12,016 nucleotides of DNA from Desulfobacterales bacterium (GCA_030066455.1 JASJBQ010000152.1:1-12016); one strand, 5' to 3'; positions 1 through 7,102 are shown, numbered from the stretch's first letter. Program-made: numbers and translations. The notes: generated by a model not told the origin, from the sequence alone.

Positions 1-940
1 TGACCAGCTCGCCCTTGAACTCCATGTCCTGGATCAGTGCCGTTATCTTCTGCTGTGCCGCTGAAACGTCGTTCATGCGCACCGGCCCCATGTCCGCGAT
101 TTCCTCCTGCAGCATTTCGCCGGCTCGCTGGGACATGTTGCGCAGCACCTTTTCTCTGACTTCGTCGGAGGCGGCCTTGAGGGCCACGGCCAGCTCTGAG
201 GTCTCCACCTTGCGCAGCAGCTTCTGGAAACCCTTGTCGTCGACCAGGACGATGTCCTCAAAAACAAACATTTTCTGCTTGATCTGCGCCGCCAGTTCCG
301 GATCACCCTCTTCGATTTCACTCATGATCATCTCGCTGGACATCTCGTCGGCCAGATTGAGGATCTCGGCCAGTCGTTCGACGCCGCCGGTCTCGTGGGT
401 CTGGGAATTCTCCTTGTTGCTCAGGATGTCTTCGATGACCCGATTGATTTCATCCACCATGCCGGAATTGACTTTGCCCAGTTGGGCGATCCGGATGGCC
501 ACCTCGGTCTTGAGGTCGTCGGGCAGGCGTGAGACGACTTCGCTGGCCACGTCGGTTTTGGCATGGACCAGAATGATGGCGATGGTCTGCGGGTGCTCGT
601 CACCCACCAGCTTAAAAAGCCGATCGGGTTCGAGCGCGGCCACGGCGTTGAGGTTGGTTCCCGCGCCCACAGCGGCATCGTTGATTTGCCCCTTGGCCGC
701 GGGTGCGGCTTGCGCGGCTTGGTTGGCACGCTTGCGCTCCTGCTGGCTCTTCTGCAAGAACTCCTGCGCAATCTTCTCGATCAGGTCGGGCGAGATACTT
801 CCGAGTTGGGACATCTGACCGTTCACGGCCTCTTTTTCGTCCACCGTCAGGCCGTCCATGACGACACTGCCGACCTCAGGCCCCAACGATTTGACCAGTA
901 TGGCGATTTTGAGCGGTCCGGGGAGATCTTTGGCATCCAT
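1..940 (-). CDS. fliG: Flagellar motor switch protein FliG (3' end beyond window)
   Basis: This is the rotor protein that links the FliF MS ring to FliM and receives torque from the stator at the cytoplasmic face. I translated it by hand from the ATG at 938-940; the frame stays open to the left edge, giving 313 residues. The middle-domain EHPQT motif is at 115-119, followed by the Gly-Gly hinge at 185-186. The C-terminal torque helix aligns without gaps to E. coli FliG from memory: K255, R272, E279, E280 and R288 sit where K264, R281, D288, D289 and R297 lie, so the charge pattern is kept. By that alignment about 9 residues are missing off the edge. The N-to-middle linker (about 65-98) is short and Ala/Gln-rich. 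The gene starts 39 nt after fliF and ends the visible operon. Its Shine-Dalgarno is weak (GGGAAG about 10 nt upstream). Confidence 0.97.
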   Translation of the reverse strand, partial: MDAKDLPGPLKIAILVKSLGPEVGSVVMDGLTVDEKEAVNGQMSQLGSISPDLIEKIAQEFLQKSQQERKRANQAAQAAPAAKGQINDAAVGAGTNLNAVAALEPDRLFKLVGDEHPQTIAIILVHAKTDVASEVVSRLPDDLKTEVAIRIAQLGKVNSGMVDEINRVIEDILSNKENSQTHETGGVERLAEILNLADEMSSEMIMSEIEEGDPELAAQIKQKMFVFEDIVLVDDKGFQKLLRKVETSELAVALKAASDEVREKVLRNMSQRAGEMLQEEIADMGPVRMNDVSAAQQKITALIQDMEFKGELV

Positions 941-979
941 TCTGAATTCAGCTTCCCATGCAATTCGAGGTTCCGGTCG

Positions 980-2596
980 TTACTGTTTGATCCACTCTTT
1001 CATCACGCCGATGGAATTCTGTCCTTCGGCGGCGATCTTCTGCCGGGCTTGATCCATGTAGGAGATCTGCCCGCCTGCGCCCTGATATTCCCGCTCCAGT
1101 TCACCGACGGTTTTGGGCAGCTGGCGTATGATTTCACCGCCCAGCGGATTTTCGGCGGTCAGCCACTTGATGAGCGGGCGCACCAGAAAAATAAAGCTCA
1201 TGATGATGAACAGACCGATCAGCAGAAAATCGAAAATGAACTTGAAGCGCTTGAGGCCCGTCGCCCAGCCGCCAGGCGAGGCCACTTCGGTTTCGGCATC
1301 GAGCTTGGTGGTCTCGAACGGAATGTTCTGGATTTCAACCGCATCGCCCCTTTGGGCGCTAAAATTGATCGCCCGTTTGACGATACGCTCGAACTGTTGC
1401 ATCTCCTCGGCGCTACGGGCGGTGTACTGCCACGGCGCACTTTCCTTTTTTCTTTTTTTGGAAGCCACCGGCGCATAGCTGCCGTCCACGATCACGGCCG
1501 CCGACACCCGCTGCAGGTTGGCGTAGGGCATCACCTTGCGGCTGACGACTTTACCGATTTCATAATTCTTGGTCTGGTCCTGCTTCTGAAAAACCGCCTT
1601 GCCGCGGTTGCCGCCAACGGCAGGACGGTTCACGTCCGTGCCGATGCTGCCCGGTTCAATATTGGCACTGACGCCCGGCACGCCCATGGGCAGGCTGCCT
1701 TCGCCGGAAGTGGTCTCGTTGAAAAACTGTTCGCTGCGGACCACCTGGTTTTGTGGCAGGTACATTTCCTCGGTTTGCTCGTGGCGCATGAAATCGAGAT
1801 CACAGGAAACCCGCACGATCGCCTTGTTGGGTCCCAGGACTTCCTCCAGCATGGTTTTGACCCGGTTTTCGAGGGTGGTTTCCATGCGGCGCTGGTACAT
1901 GAACTGATCCGAGCTCAGCGCACCGGCCGAGGAGGGATCGTCCCTTCCTGCCAGGAGCTTGCCCCGGTTGTCGACCACGGTGACATTTTCGGTCTCCAGA
2001 CCGGAAATGCTCGAGGAAACCAGATGAACGATGCCCTGGATCTGGTTCTGGTTCAGACGGCGCCCCGGTTTGAGTTTGAGCACCACCGAAGCACTGGCCG
2101 GACGCTCCTCCTCGACAAAGAGGGTCTGCTCGGGCATGACCAGATGGATACGGGAGCTTTCGATTTCATCGATCTGGTTGATCGTGCGCGAGAGCTCGCC
2201 CTGCAGCGCCCGCTGATAATTGACGTTCTGCATGAATTCCGTCATGCCCAGTTTGGCGTTGTCGAACACCTCAAAGCCGATGCCGGCCCCCTGGGGCAAT
2301 CCCTCCGACGCCAGCGTCATGCGCAGTTCGTGGACTTTTTCCTCCGGAACCTGGATGCATGAGCCGTCGGCGGTGATGCGATAGGGGATTTTCTGGCCCT
2401 TCAGCCGATCAACGATCAACCCCGCGTCCTCAGCGGACAGGTTGACGAATAAGCTCTGGTAGTCGGGGCGCCCGCTCCAATTGATCAAATAGACGAAACC
2501 GGCGGCCAGCAGGCCGAACACCAGCAGCAGACTGATCTTTTTTTTCAGGCTCATTGCCCCGAGGGCGGCCCGGAACTGACCAAAAGCCTTGTCCAT
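980..2596 (-). CDS. fliF: Flagellar MS-ring protein FliF
   Basis: This inner-membrane protein forms the MS ring, the base on which the rod, export gate and switch are built. Numbering is from the chosen ATG. A short cytoplasmic N-terminus is followed by a transmembrane helix at about 21-39. The large periplasmic ring-building region includes the EGLPQGAGIGFE segment near 98-109 and a GVPGV segment near 306. A second transmembrane helix lies at about 454-473, followed by a cytoplasmic tail. The tail ends in a helix of the FliG-binding type (RQKIAAEG...VMKEWIKQ). The 538-aa length is normal for the family. An in-frame TTG lies two codons upstream at 2600-2602, but AAAAGGA directly abuts it; the same Shine-Dalgarno is 6 nt from the ATG at 2594-2596, so the ATG is preferred. 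The stop is TAA. Confidence 0.98.
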   Translation of the reverse strand: MDKAFGQFRAALGAMSLKKKISLLLVFGLLAAGFVYLINWSGRPDYQSLFVNLSAEDAGLIVDRLKGQKIPYRITADGSCIQVPEEKVHELRMTLASEGLPQGAGIGFEVFDNAKLGMTEFMQNVNYQRALQGELSRTINQIDEIESSRIHLVMPEQTLFVEEERPASASVVLKLKPGRRLNQNQIQGIVHLVSSSISGLETENVTVVDNRGKLLAGRDDPSSAGALSSDQFMYQRRMETTLENRVKTMLEEVLGPNKAIVRVSCDLDFMRHEQTEEMYLPQNQVVRSEQFFNETTSGEGSLPMGVPGVSANIEPGSIGTDVNRPAVGGNRGKAVFQKQDQTKNYEIGKVVSRKVMPYANLQRVSAAVIVDGSYAPVASKKRKKESAPWQYTARSAEEMQQFERIVKRAINFSAQRGDAVEIQNIPFETTKLDAETEVASPGGWATGLKRFKFIFDFLLIGLFIIMSFIFLVRPLIKWLTAENPLGGEIIRQLPKTVGELEREYQGAGGQISYMDQARQKIAAEGQNSIGVMKEWIKQ

Positions 2597-2635
2597 GTCC
2601 AATCCTTTTCACGTGGGCCGATTTAAATTGGGTCG

Positions 2636-2675
2636 GCGATACCGATGGGCGATCGCACCGACGGCGCGATACCGA
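2636..2675. repeat. Short imperfect tandem repeat between fliE and fliF
   Basis: The 10-mer GCGATACCGA occurs at 2636-2645 and again at 2666-2675. A diverged copy (GCGATCGCACCGA) lies between them at 2649-2661, so the unit spacing is about 15 bp. The array fills about half of the 79-nt gap between the fliE stop and the fliF ATG. Its function is unknown. It could be slipped-strand sequence, a binding site or an mRNA element. Confidence 0.55.
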
Positions 2676-2972
2676 CTAAATCTGCATACGCATGATCTGC
2701 TCGTAGGCGCCGACGATCTTGTTGCGCACCTGCATCAGAAGCTGAAAGCCGACATCCGCTTTTTGCGTGGCGATCATGACGTTGTGGATATCCTGGCTCT
2801 TACCGGCGACCAGATCGGCCACGGCTTGATCGGCTTCCACATGGGTCTGGTTGACGTCTTCGATGGCCTGCGCGAGCATACGATCGAATCCGGGGGCCTT
2901 GTCCGCGGCGGCAGGCGGCTTGGGCGCCGGTTGGAGCCCATTGATACCGTTAATGCCGTTGAGATTTGTCAT
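2676..2972 (-). CDS. fliE: Flagellar hook-basal body protein FliE
   Basis: FliE is the small adaptor joining the MS ring to the proximal rod, and is exported by the flagellar type III system. The protein has 98 residues, typical of the family. Its N-terminus is low-complexity (NGINGING, then a Pro/Ala-rich stretch to about 25). The conserved helical body has the late family signature QKADVGFQLLMQVRNKIV, ending YEQIMRMQI. The ATG at 2970-2972 is 3 nt after the flgC stop, so translation is likely coupled. The stop is TAG. The context (flgB-flgC-fliE-fliF-fliG) supports the call strongly. Confidence 0.97.
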   Translation of the reverse strand: MTNLNGINGINGLQPAPKPPAAADKAPGFDRMLAQAIEDVNQTHVEADQAVADLVAGKSQDIHNVMIATQKADVGFQLLMQVRNKIVGAYEQIMRMQI

Positions 2973-2975
2973 TGT

Positions 2976-3413
2976 TTACCGTCCAATTTCCAATGCTTTG
3001 TTGACCATGTTCTTGGTGGCCTTGATCGCCGCCACATTGGCCTCGAAACTTCGCGTGGCCGAGATCATGTTCACCATTTCTTCGGACAGGCTGATGTTGG
3101 GCAACGCCACCCGCCCCTTTTCGTCGGCATCCGGATGATCCGGATCGTGTTTGTAGATCGGTTCACGGTTGTCGCGAACGATGTCCACGGCTTGGACTTC
3201 GACCAGACCGCCGTCCTGCTGCGCCTTGAGCATCTCGTGGAAATTGCGCCCCTGCGGCTGGGCGGCGAAAACCGCTTCCTTGCGGCGATAAGGACCGCCT
3301 TCCGGTGTGCGGGTCGTGTAGCGGTTGGCCAGGTTGCCGGAGATCAGTTTCATGCGCAGGCTCTGGGCGGTCAGCCCGGAGGCGCTGGCGCGAAGGGCAT
3401 CAAGAAAACTCAT
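2976..3413 (-). CDS. flgC: Flagellar proximal rod protein FlgC
   Basis: FlgC is a structural component of the flagellar proximal rod, exported through the flagellar type III apparatus. The 145-aa protein has the rod-family N-terminal helix (LRASASGLTAQSLRM) and the block ISGNLAN...TTRTPEGGPYRRK near 25-45. It also has HPDADEKG near 92-99, and the C-terminal SATRSFEANVAAIKATKNM helix that packs in the rod. An unusual Arg-Tyr follows NLAN, where relatives often have small or polar residues. The ATG at 3411-3413 is 2 nt after the flgB stop. It has a strong Shine-Dalgarno (AAAGGAGGG, 9 nt from the end of GGAGG to the ATG) inside the flgB 3' end. Confidence 0.97.
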   Translation of the reverse strand: MSFLDALRASASGLTAQSLRMKLISGNLANRYTTRTPEGGPYRRKEAVFAAQPQGRNFHEMLKAQQDGGLVEVQAVDIVRDNREPIYKHDPDHPDADEKGRVALPNISLSEEMVNMISATRSFEANVAAIKATKNMVNKALEIGR

Positions 3414-3415
3414 GG

Positions 3416-3832
3416 TCAGCTCCCTCCTTTGATGACGCTTTTGAGGAGATTGAATTTATTCGCCACCAGTCGGGTGGCGGTATTGTACATCAGGGTGTTT
3501 TCGGCCAGATTGGACATTTCCCGTTCCAGCTCCACCGTGTTGCCGTCTCCCCGCATCGACAGCGGGTTGTGGTCGATGCGCTCGGCGCGCATCGTCTCGC
3601 TGGCGGCGTGGCCCGAGGCCATATGGCCGATGCGGGTGCGGGTCATGGTCACCTGCGCGTCGTTTTCGGAATGCCCGGCCATCTGGTCGGCGACCATCAT
3701 TTTAAAAGCCTTGTAATTGGGGGTGTCCAGGTTGGCGAGGTTGGAGACGATCAATTTCTGGTTGCGGGATCGCAGGTTCAGCGAGCGTTCCAGCATCGCC
3801 AGCGTGTTTCCGAATAGGCGATCGGTATTCAT
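3416..3832 (-). CDS. flgB: Flagellar proximal rod protein FlgB
   Basis: FlgB is a rod protein placed next to FliE in the basal body and is a flagellar type III export substrate. The 138-aa protein shows the family block QKLIVSNLANLDTPNYKA near 25-42. It has a Gly/Asn-rich middle (LSMRGDGNTVELEREMSNLAENTLMYNTATRLVANK) and a C-terminal helix. The ATG at 3830-3832 overlaps the TGA stop of the upstream sigma-54 regulator by 4 nt (ATGA), so the two are probably translationally coupled and share a transcript. The stop is TGA. Confidence 0.97.
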   Translation of the reverse strand: MNTDRLFGNTLAMLERSLNLRSRNQKLIVSNLANLDTPNYKAFKMMVADQMAGHSENDAQVTMTRTRIGHMASGHAASETMRAERIDHNPLSMRGDGNTVELEREMSNLAENTLMYNTATRLVANKFNLLKSVIKGGS

Positions 3833-5241
3833 GACAGTGCTTCCTTTCGGGATTCGTTCTGACCGGCCTTGTAAGCGTTGAGTTTGTTGCGCAGGGTCCT
3901 GACGCTGATTCCCAGCAGCTCGGACGCCTTGGCGCGGTTATGATTGACGGCCTGCATGGTCTTGGCGATCAGCATTTCCTCCATGCTCCGCACTGAAAGT
4001 CCCGCGCGAATGACCGCCTCGTCTTCAACCGGTAGCGCGGATGAACCCGCGACGGGCAGGAGCGCCTCCGCGAGTCCGGGGCCGGGGCTCAACAAAACGG
4101 CGCGTTCGATACGGTTTTCCAGTTCGCGCACATTGCCGCGCCAATCTTCACGGGTCAATCCGGTCACGACGGCATCGTCGACCGTTGCGAAAGCTTTTTG
4201 GTAGCGTGTTTCATACTTGGCGATGAAATGCCGGACCAGCAGAGGGATATCGGTCCGGCGTGCCCTCAGCGGCGGCAGACTGAACGGAATCACATTGAGG
4301 CGGTAGTAGAGATCTTCGCGGAAGGTTCCGGCTTGAACCGCCGATGCCAGATCCTGATGGGTCAGTGCGATGACTTGGCCTTTGAATTCGCGGCTGGTGG
4401 CCGCGCCCAACCGGTCGATGCGCCTTTCTTGCAGGATGCGCAGAATTTTCGGCTGCAGCGCAAGGGGCATATCGCCGATTTCGTCCAGCAAAATCGTTCC
4501 CTCCCCCACCTGCTCGAATTTACCGACCCGACGCTGCGAGGCGCCTGTAAAGGCACCTTTTTCGTGACCGAAAAGCTCGCTTTCGATGAGTGTCTCAGGC
4601 AGGGCGGCACAGTTGACGGCGACAAATGGACGGTCAGCACGACCGGCGGCCAGGTGAATGTGACGGGCCAGGATTTCCTTGCCGGTGCCGCTTTCACCGG
4701 TAATCAGGATGGTGGCCCCGGTGCCGGCGACGCGTTCGGCGGCCCCGAGCAGCTCGAGCATATGCGGATCGCCGGTGATAAAAGCACGCTCGGCGTGATC
4801 ACGTTTCCCGTGGTTTTCAGGGCCGTCCTCGCAATCGACGTCCCGGCCTCGAAGCAAAGCGGCAAGTCTTTCCGGGACCACCGGTTTGACAAGATAGTCG
4901 GCAGCACCTTTCTGGATGGCCGCAACGGCTTCATCGACGCGTGGTGAACTGCTGGCGAGGACGACGCTGGCTTCGGATGCCAATCGCTTGATGCCGTCCA
5001 GCAAGGCCAAACCGTCAACGGCCGCTTGATCGCAATCCACCAGGATGATACCGAAAGCTGCCTGCGCCATGGCTTCCCGAGCCGCCGGCTCACCCGAGGC
5101 CGTGACCACGTCGTACCCGGCCTGGGCGACAAGTGCGGCGCACCGTTCGCGTGAGGCGCGATCGCCATCGACGATCAATACCCTCCCCTGGCGGTCCGAT
5201 CTCAACTCTGCAGGGCTTTTGGCTTGCACTTCCCGTCTCAT
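3829..5241 (-). CDS. Sigma-54-dependent response regulator (FlrC/FleR/FlgR type)
   Basis: This NtrC-family activator is expected to remodel sigma-54 RNA polymerase at flagellar promoters. Domains: receiver at about 19-130, AAA+ core at about 154-385, Fis-type helix-turn-helix at about 434-457. The core has Walker A GESGTGKE (182-189), the sigma-54 contact GAFTGA (229-234), Walker B with LLDEIGDM (251-258) and the arginine-finger segment FREDLYYRLNV (308-318). The receiver has D69 and K119, but the usual acidic pair reads D25-G26, the usual switch Thr aligns to A96, and the usual Pro after the phospho-site is Ala. It may therefore be weakly phosphorylated or phosphorylation-independent. No dedicated kinase gene is adjacent. 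It heads the flgB operon behind a sigma-54 promoter, which suggests autoregulation or control by another activator. Which named orthologue it is cannot be settled here. The Shine-Dalgarno is weak. Confidence 0.93.
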   Translation of the reverse strand: MRREVQAKSPAELRSDRQGRVLIVDGDRASRERCAALVAQAGYDVVTASGEPAAREAMAQAAFGIILVDCDQAAVDGLALLDGIKRLASEASVVLASSSPRVDEAVAAIQKGAADYLVKPVVPERLAALLRGRDVDCEDGPENHGKRDHAERAFITGDPHMLELLGAAERVAGTGATILITGESGTGKEILARHIHLAAGRADRPFVAVNCAALPETLIESELFGHEKGAFTGASQRRVGKFEQVGEGTILLDEIGDMPLALQPKILRILQERRIDRLGAATSREFKGQVIALTHQDLASAVQAGTFREDLYYRLNVIPFSLPPLRARRTDIPLLVRHFIAKYETRYQKAFATVDDAVVTGLTREDWRGNVRELENRIERAVLLSPGPGLAEALLPVAGSSALPVEDEAVIRAGLSVRSMEEMLIAKTMQAVNHNRAKASELLGISVRTLRNKLNAYKAGQNESRKEALS

Positions 5242-5268
5242 GCGAATCTTCTTAACAATCTGTTTTCT

Positions 5269-5280
5269 TTAAAATTTTAA
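5269..5280. other. AT-only palindrome in the regulator 5' UTR
   Basis: A perfect 12-bp palindrome, TTAAAATTTTAA, lies between the predicted sigma-54 start site (about 5310) and the regulator ATG at 5241. It may simply be AT-rich leader sequence, or it may bind a protein. No function can be assigned. Confidence 0.3.
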
Positions 5281-5320
5281 TCTCATTTCCACACAGAGAC
5301 CTCATATCGCCGGATATTTC

Positions 5321-5336
5321 TGCAATACATATGCCA
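5321..5336 (-). promoter_or_regulatory. Sigma-54 (-24/-12) promoter of the flagellar operon
   Basis: Read leftward the sequence is TGGCATATGTATTGCA. It fits the sigma-54 consensus TGGCAYR-N4-TTGCW at every position, with the invariant GG and GC at the correct spacing. Transcription should start near 5310, giving a leader of about 69 nt before the regulator ATG at 5241. It is the only promoter candidate of this quality on the minus strand upstream of the operon. Confidence 0.88.
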
Positions 5337-5507
5337 TTCTAAAAGAATTTGATCCCGGGATAAGTCCACTGTCCATTTACTCGGCGCCCTGTTGCCCGTC
5401 ACCTCTTATACCTCGTTATTATTAAATAATTTTACCTACCCTACCAATGTGATCCTTGTGTCGTCCTTGGCTCCCGACTTTCTGACGCGAATGGACAGCA
5501 AGCGGTT

Positions 5508-5544
5508 TGTCAACACTCGCGGCGTAAACGTCATGACTTTGACA
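5508..5544. promoter_or_regulatory. Possible upstream activator sites (GTCA/TGAC half sites)
   Basis: TGTCAA at 5508-5513 and its complement TTGACA at 5539-5544 form a dyad around a perfect GTCATGAC palindrome at 5530-5537. They lie about 200-235 bp upstream of the predicted sigma-54 start near 5310, a distance at which enhancer-binding activators commonly bind. Half sites of this kind resemble FleQ/FlrA-type boxes only loosely, so assignment to an activator is speculative. Confidence 0.25.
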
Positions 5545-5631
5545 CGCTTCGGCGGCGCGAAACGATCATCGCCTCGTTCCCGGCGTCATCCATGCCGATT
5601 GGCGGGCACGGAATGGCCGCCGAAGTGGCCG

Positions 5632-5703
5632 CTGGATCCAGGCCCGCGTGTTGACAGCAAATGCCGGTCCAGGATCATCATCTTTTATTTTTCGCGCCTG
5701 GAC
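5632..5703. repeat. Phased TCCAGG/CCTGGA repeats with dyads
   Basis: A 10-bp palindrome CTGGATCCAG (5632-5641) overlaps TCCAGG at 5637-5642. A second TCCAGG lies at 5668-5673 and an inverted CCTGGA at 5697-5702. The last two form a 7-bp inverted repeat (GTCCAGG/CCTGGAC) around an AT-rich loop. The spacings of about 31 and 29 bp are close to three helical turns. It lies upstream of the diguanylate cyclase and could be an operator or an mRNA hairpin. Confidence 0.35.
5651..5678 (+). promoter_or_regulatory. Weak sigma-70-like promoter candidate for the diguanylate cyclase
   Basis: A perfect -35 hexamer TTGACA (5651-5656) is followed after 16 bp by GATCAT (5673-5678), which matches four of six -10 positions. 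Transcription from here would give a leader of roughly 160 nt. No better candidate was seen in the spacer reading rightward. Of the 5242-5847 spacer, the rest shows no convincing gene. Confidence 0.25.
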
Positions 5704-5847
5704 TCAAGGAACCTGCGACAAGGGGCGATAACCAAATGCAACCATTGAATAGCGGAAGACGTTGCGTTCGGTCTGGTGACGCCCGGCCTCGATAAATTGT
5801 GTTCAGCTACCGCGGGCGACGTCCTCCGGCGAGGATTGTTCGACATC

Positions 5848-6930
5848 ATGTTCAGATTCCTGCAGCGGATTGCCAGAGGCGACATCGAAGCCGATGCCGC
5901 CAAACTGGCGGTGTTGGAAAAGCGTCTCGACGCCTACGGCGTTGCCATCCAGACCCTCCTGGTATTGCTCAAAGATTTCGCGATGGACATCAGCGATATC
6001 GATGCGCCCGCCTTTAGGGATGCAATCGACCGTTTCAGTCAAAATTTCTTTGAAAAAAAGGCTGCCAAGCGCATTCACAGCTGTCTGAACCGCGAGAAGG
6101 AAGCGATCGCCAGCTACATCGACCAGCAGAAAGAGGTCCTCGAGGCGCGCGATCAAGAATTGCGCAAGATCATCGACCTATTGTCCCGCGCCATGGCGGA
6201 CATCAATTCCGAAAACGACGCCTATCATCAACAGATTTTGCAGCAGGGTGAAACGATCGAACAGATCACGCGGCTGGACGATATCCGCAAGATCAAATCG
6301 GCCCTCGAAAAGGAGGTCGAAAGCCTGCGCCAGACGGTTCAGGCCAAGCAGGCGGACGAACAGACCCGTATCCAAAGTCTCTCAAGTCAGGTTGAAACCC
6401 TTCAGGAAGAGCTGTTGTCCGCCAAGGAAGAATCCATGCGGGACGGACTCACCGGGGTCTACAACCGGCGCGCCTTCGACCGCCACATCAACGATCTTGT
6501 GGATCAGAATCTCGTCCGCCGCACCGGATTCGCCGTTTTGCTTCTGGATATCGATGATTTCAAGCGGATCAACGACACCTACGGCCATCCCGTGGGCGAC
6601 CGGGTCATCCTGGCACTGGCCAACGCCTGCCGCCAGGTGATTCGCAGCGACGATTACCTGGCCCGTTACGGGGGTGAGGAATTTGTCCTCCTGCTTCCCG
6701 GTGCGTCCCGGCGCAACGCAGTCAAAAAGGCGCGTCACCTGTGCCAGTCTATCGCCAAAACGCATTACACCCTGAATGACGAAAATGCCGACCTGACCCT
6801 TTCGATCACGGTCAGCATCGGCGTGTCGGCCTTTGTTCGGGACGACAGCGTGGATGAGCTTCTGGAAAGGGCCGACAAGGCGCTTTACAAGGCCAAGGCC
6901 GGTGGGAAAAACAGGGTCGAGGCCCTGTAA
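5848..6930 (+). CDS. GGDEF diguanylate cyclase with N-terminal helical/coiled-coil domain
   Basis: Predicted to make the second messenger c-di-GMP from two GTP in the cytoplasm. Numbering is from the ATG at 5848 (360 aa). A helical N-terminal domain covers about 1-95 and a long coiled-coil-like segment about 95-195. The GGDEF domain starts at DGLTGVYNRRAFD (199-211), with LLDIDDFKRINDTYGH following. The active-site motif is GGEEF (275-279). The inhibitory RxxD site (RSDD, 266-269) sits exactly five residues upstream, so product inhibition is likely. No transmembrane helix or signal peptide is seen; the N-terminal domain is probably the sensory or dimerisation part. An in-frame GTG at 5776 would add 24 residues of poor family character. 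The ATG has a GAGGA 12 nt upstream, slightly far, so the start is uncertain. It is adjacent to, and divergent from, the flagellar operon. Confidence 0.9.
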   Translation: MFRFLQRIARGDIEADAAKLAVLEKRLDAYGVAIQTLLVLLKDFAMDISDIDAPAFRDAIDRFSQNFFEKKAAKRIHSCLNREKEAIASYIDQQKEVLEARDQELRKIIDLLSRAMADINSENDAYHQQILQQGETIEQITRLDDIRKIKSALEKEVESLRQTVQAKQADEQTRIQSLSSQVETLQEELLSAKEESMRDGLTGVYNRRAFDRHINDLVDQNLVRRTGFAVLLLDIDDFKRINDTYGHPVGDRVILALANACRQVIRSDDYLARYGGEEFVLLLPGASRRNAVKKARHLCQSIAKTHYTLNDENADLTLSITVSIGVSAFVRDDSVDELLERADKALYKAKAGGKNRVEAL

Positions 6931-6946
6931 GGCCGAGGGGCGGCAC

Positions 6947-6984
6947 TTTTTTCCGCAGATAACGTCTGCGGGGAAGAATTTTCC
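6947..6984 (+). terminator. Hairpin after the diguanylate cyclase gene, likely terminator
   Basis: A perfect 7-bp stem, CCGCAGA (6953-6959) and TCTGCGG (6965-6971), has a 5-nt loop. It extends outward by U-G and U-A pairing of the flanking T-run with GGAAGA to about 13 bp. A TTTT tract follows just downstream. It lies 17 nt after the TAA stop. The downstream T-tract is short, so termination efficiency is uncertain. Confidence 0.55.
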
Positions 6985-7086
6985 GGTTGATCCCAACCGC
7001 CAATGGGCCCGAATGATCATCATCAGACAACCCCTTGTTATCGCAAGCAATCGTCAACTGTTGGGTCGATGGCTCCCGTTTGCACA

Positions 7087-7102
7087 TGGCATGGCGCTTG
7101 CT
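7087..7102 (+). promoter_or_regulatory. Sigma-54 (-24/-12) promoter of the 150-aa protein/transglycosylase pair
   Basis: TGGCATGGCGCTTGCT matches TGGCAYR-N4-TTGCW with the invariant GG and GC correctly spaced. The start site should be near 7113, about 60 nt before the ATG at 7173. With the promoter at 5321-5336, this gives two sigma-54 promoters in the window, both before genes with a plausible flagellar role. Confidence 0.85.

Noticed and set aside
563..2362. Long open frame of about 600 codons on the plus strand
   Set aside because: It lies antisense to fliG and fliF, which are unmistakable. Its His/Arg/Leu-rich product is typical of the complement of GC-rich coding DNA.
2589..3716. Plus-strand open frame of 375 codons, and similar plus-strand frames at 4198-4947, 9307-10116 and 10853-11626
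   Set aside because: All are antisense to well supported genes on the minus strand, with no recognisable domain.
4350..4365. His in place of the usual Asn in the sensor I segment (ALTHQDL) of the sigma-54 activator
   Set aside because: From family knowledge, NtrC itself carries a His at this point (ATHQNL), so it is normal variation and not a defect.
5605..5620. GGGCACGGAATGGCCG resembling a sigma-54 promoter for the diguanylate cyclase
   Set aside because: It lacks the first T and the TTGC of the -12 element, and lies over 200 bp from the gene.
5392..5748. Open frame of 118 codons in the divergent spacer
   Set aside because: It starts at TTG without a good ribosome site, has a composition like translated noncoding DNA, and overlaps regulatory repeats.
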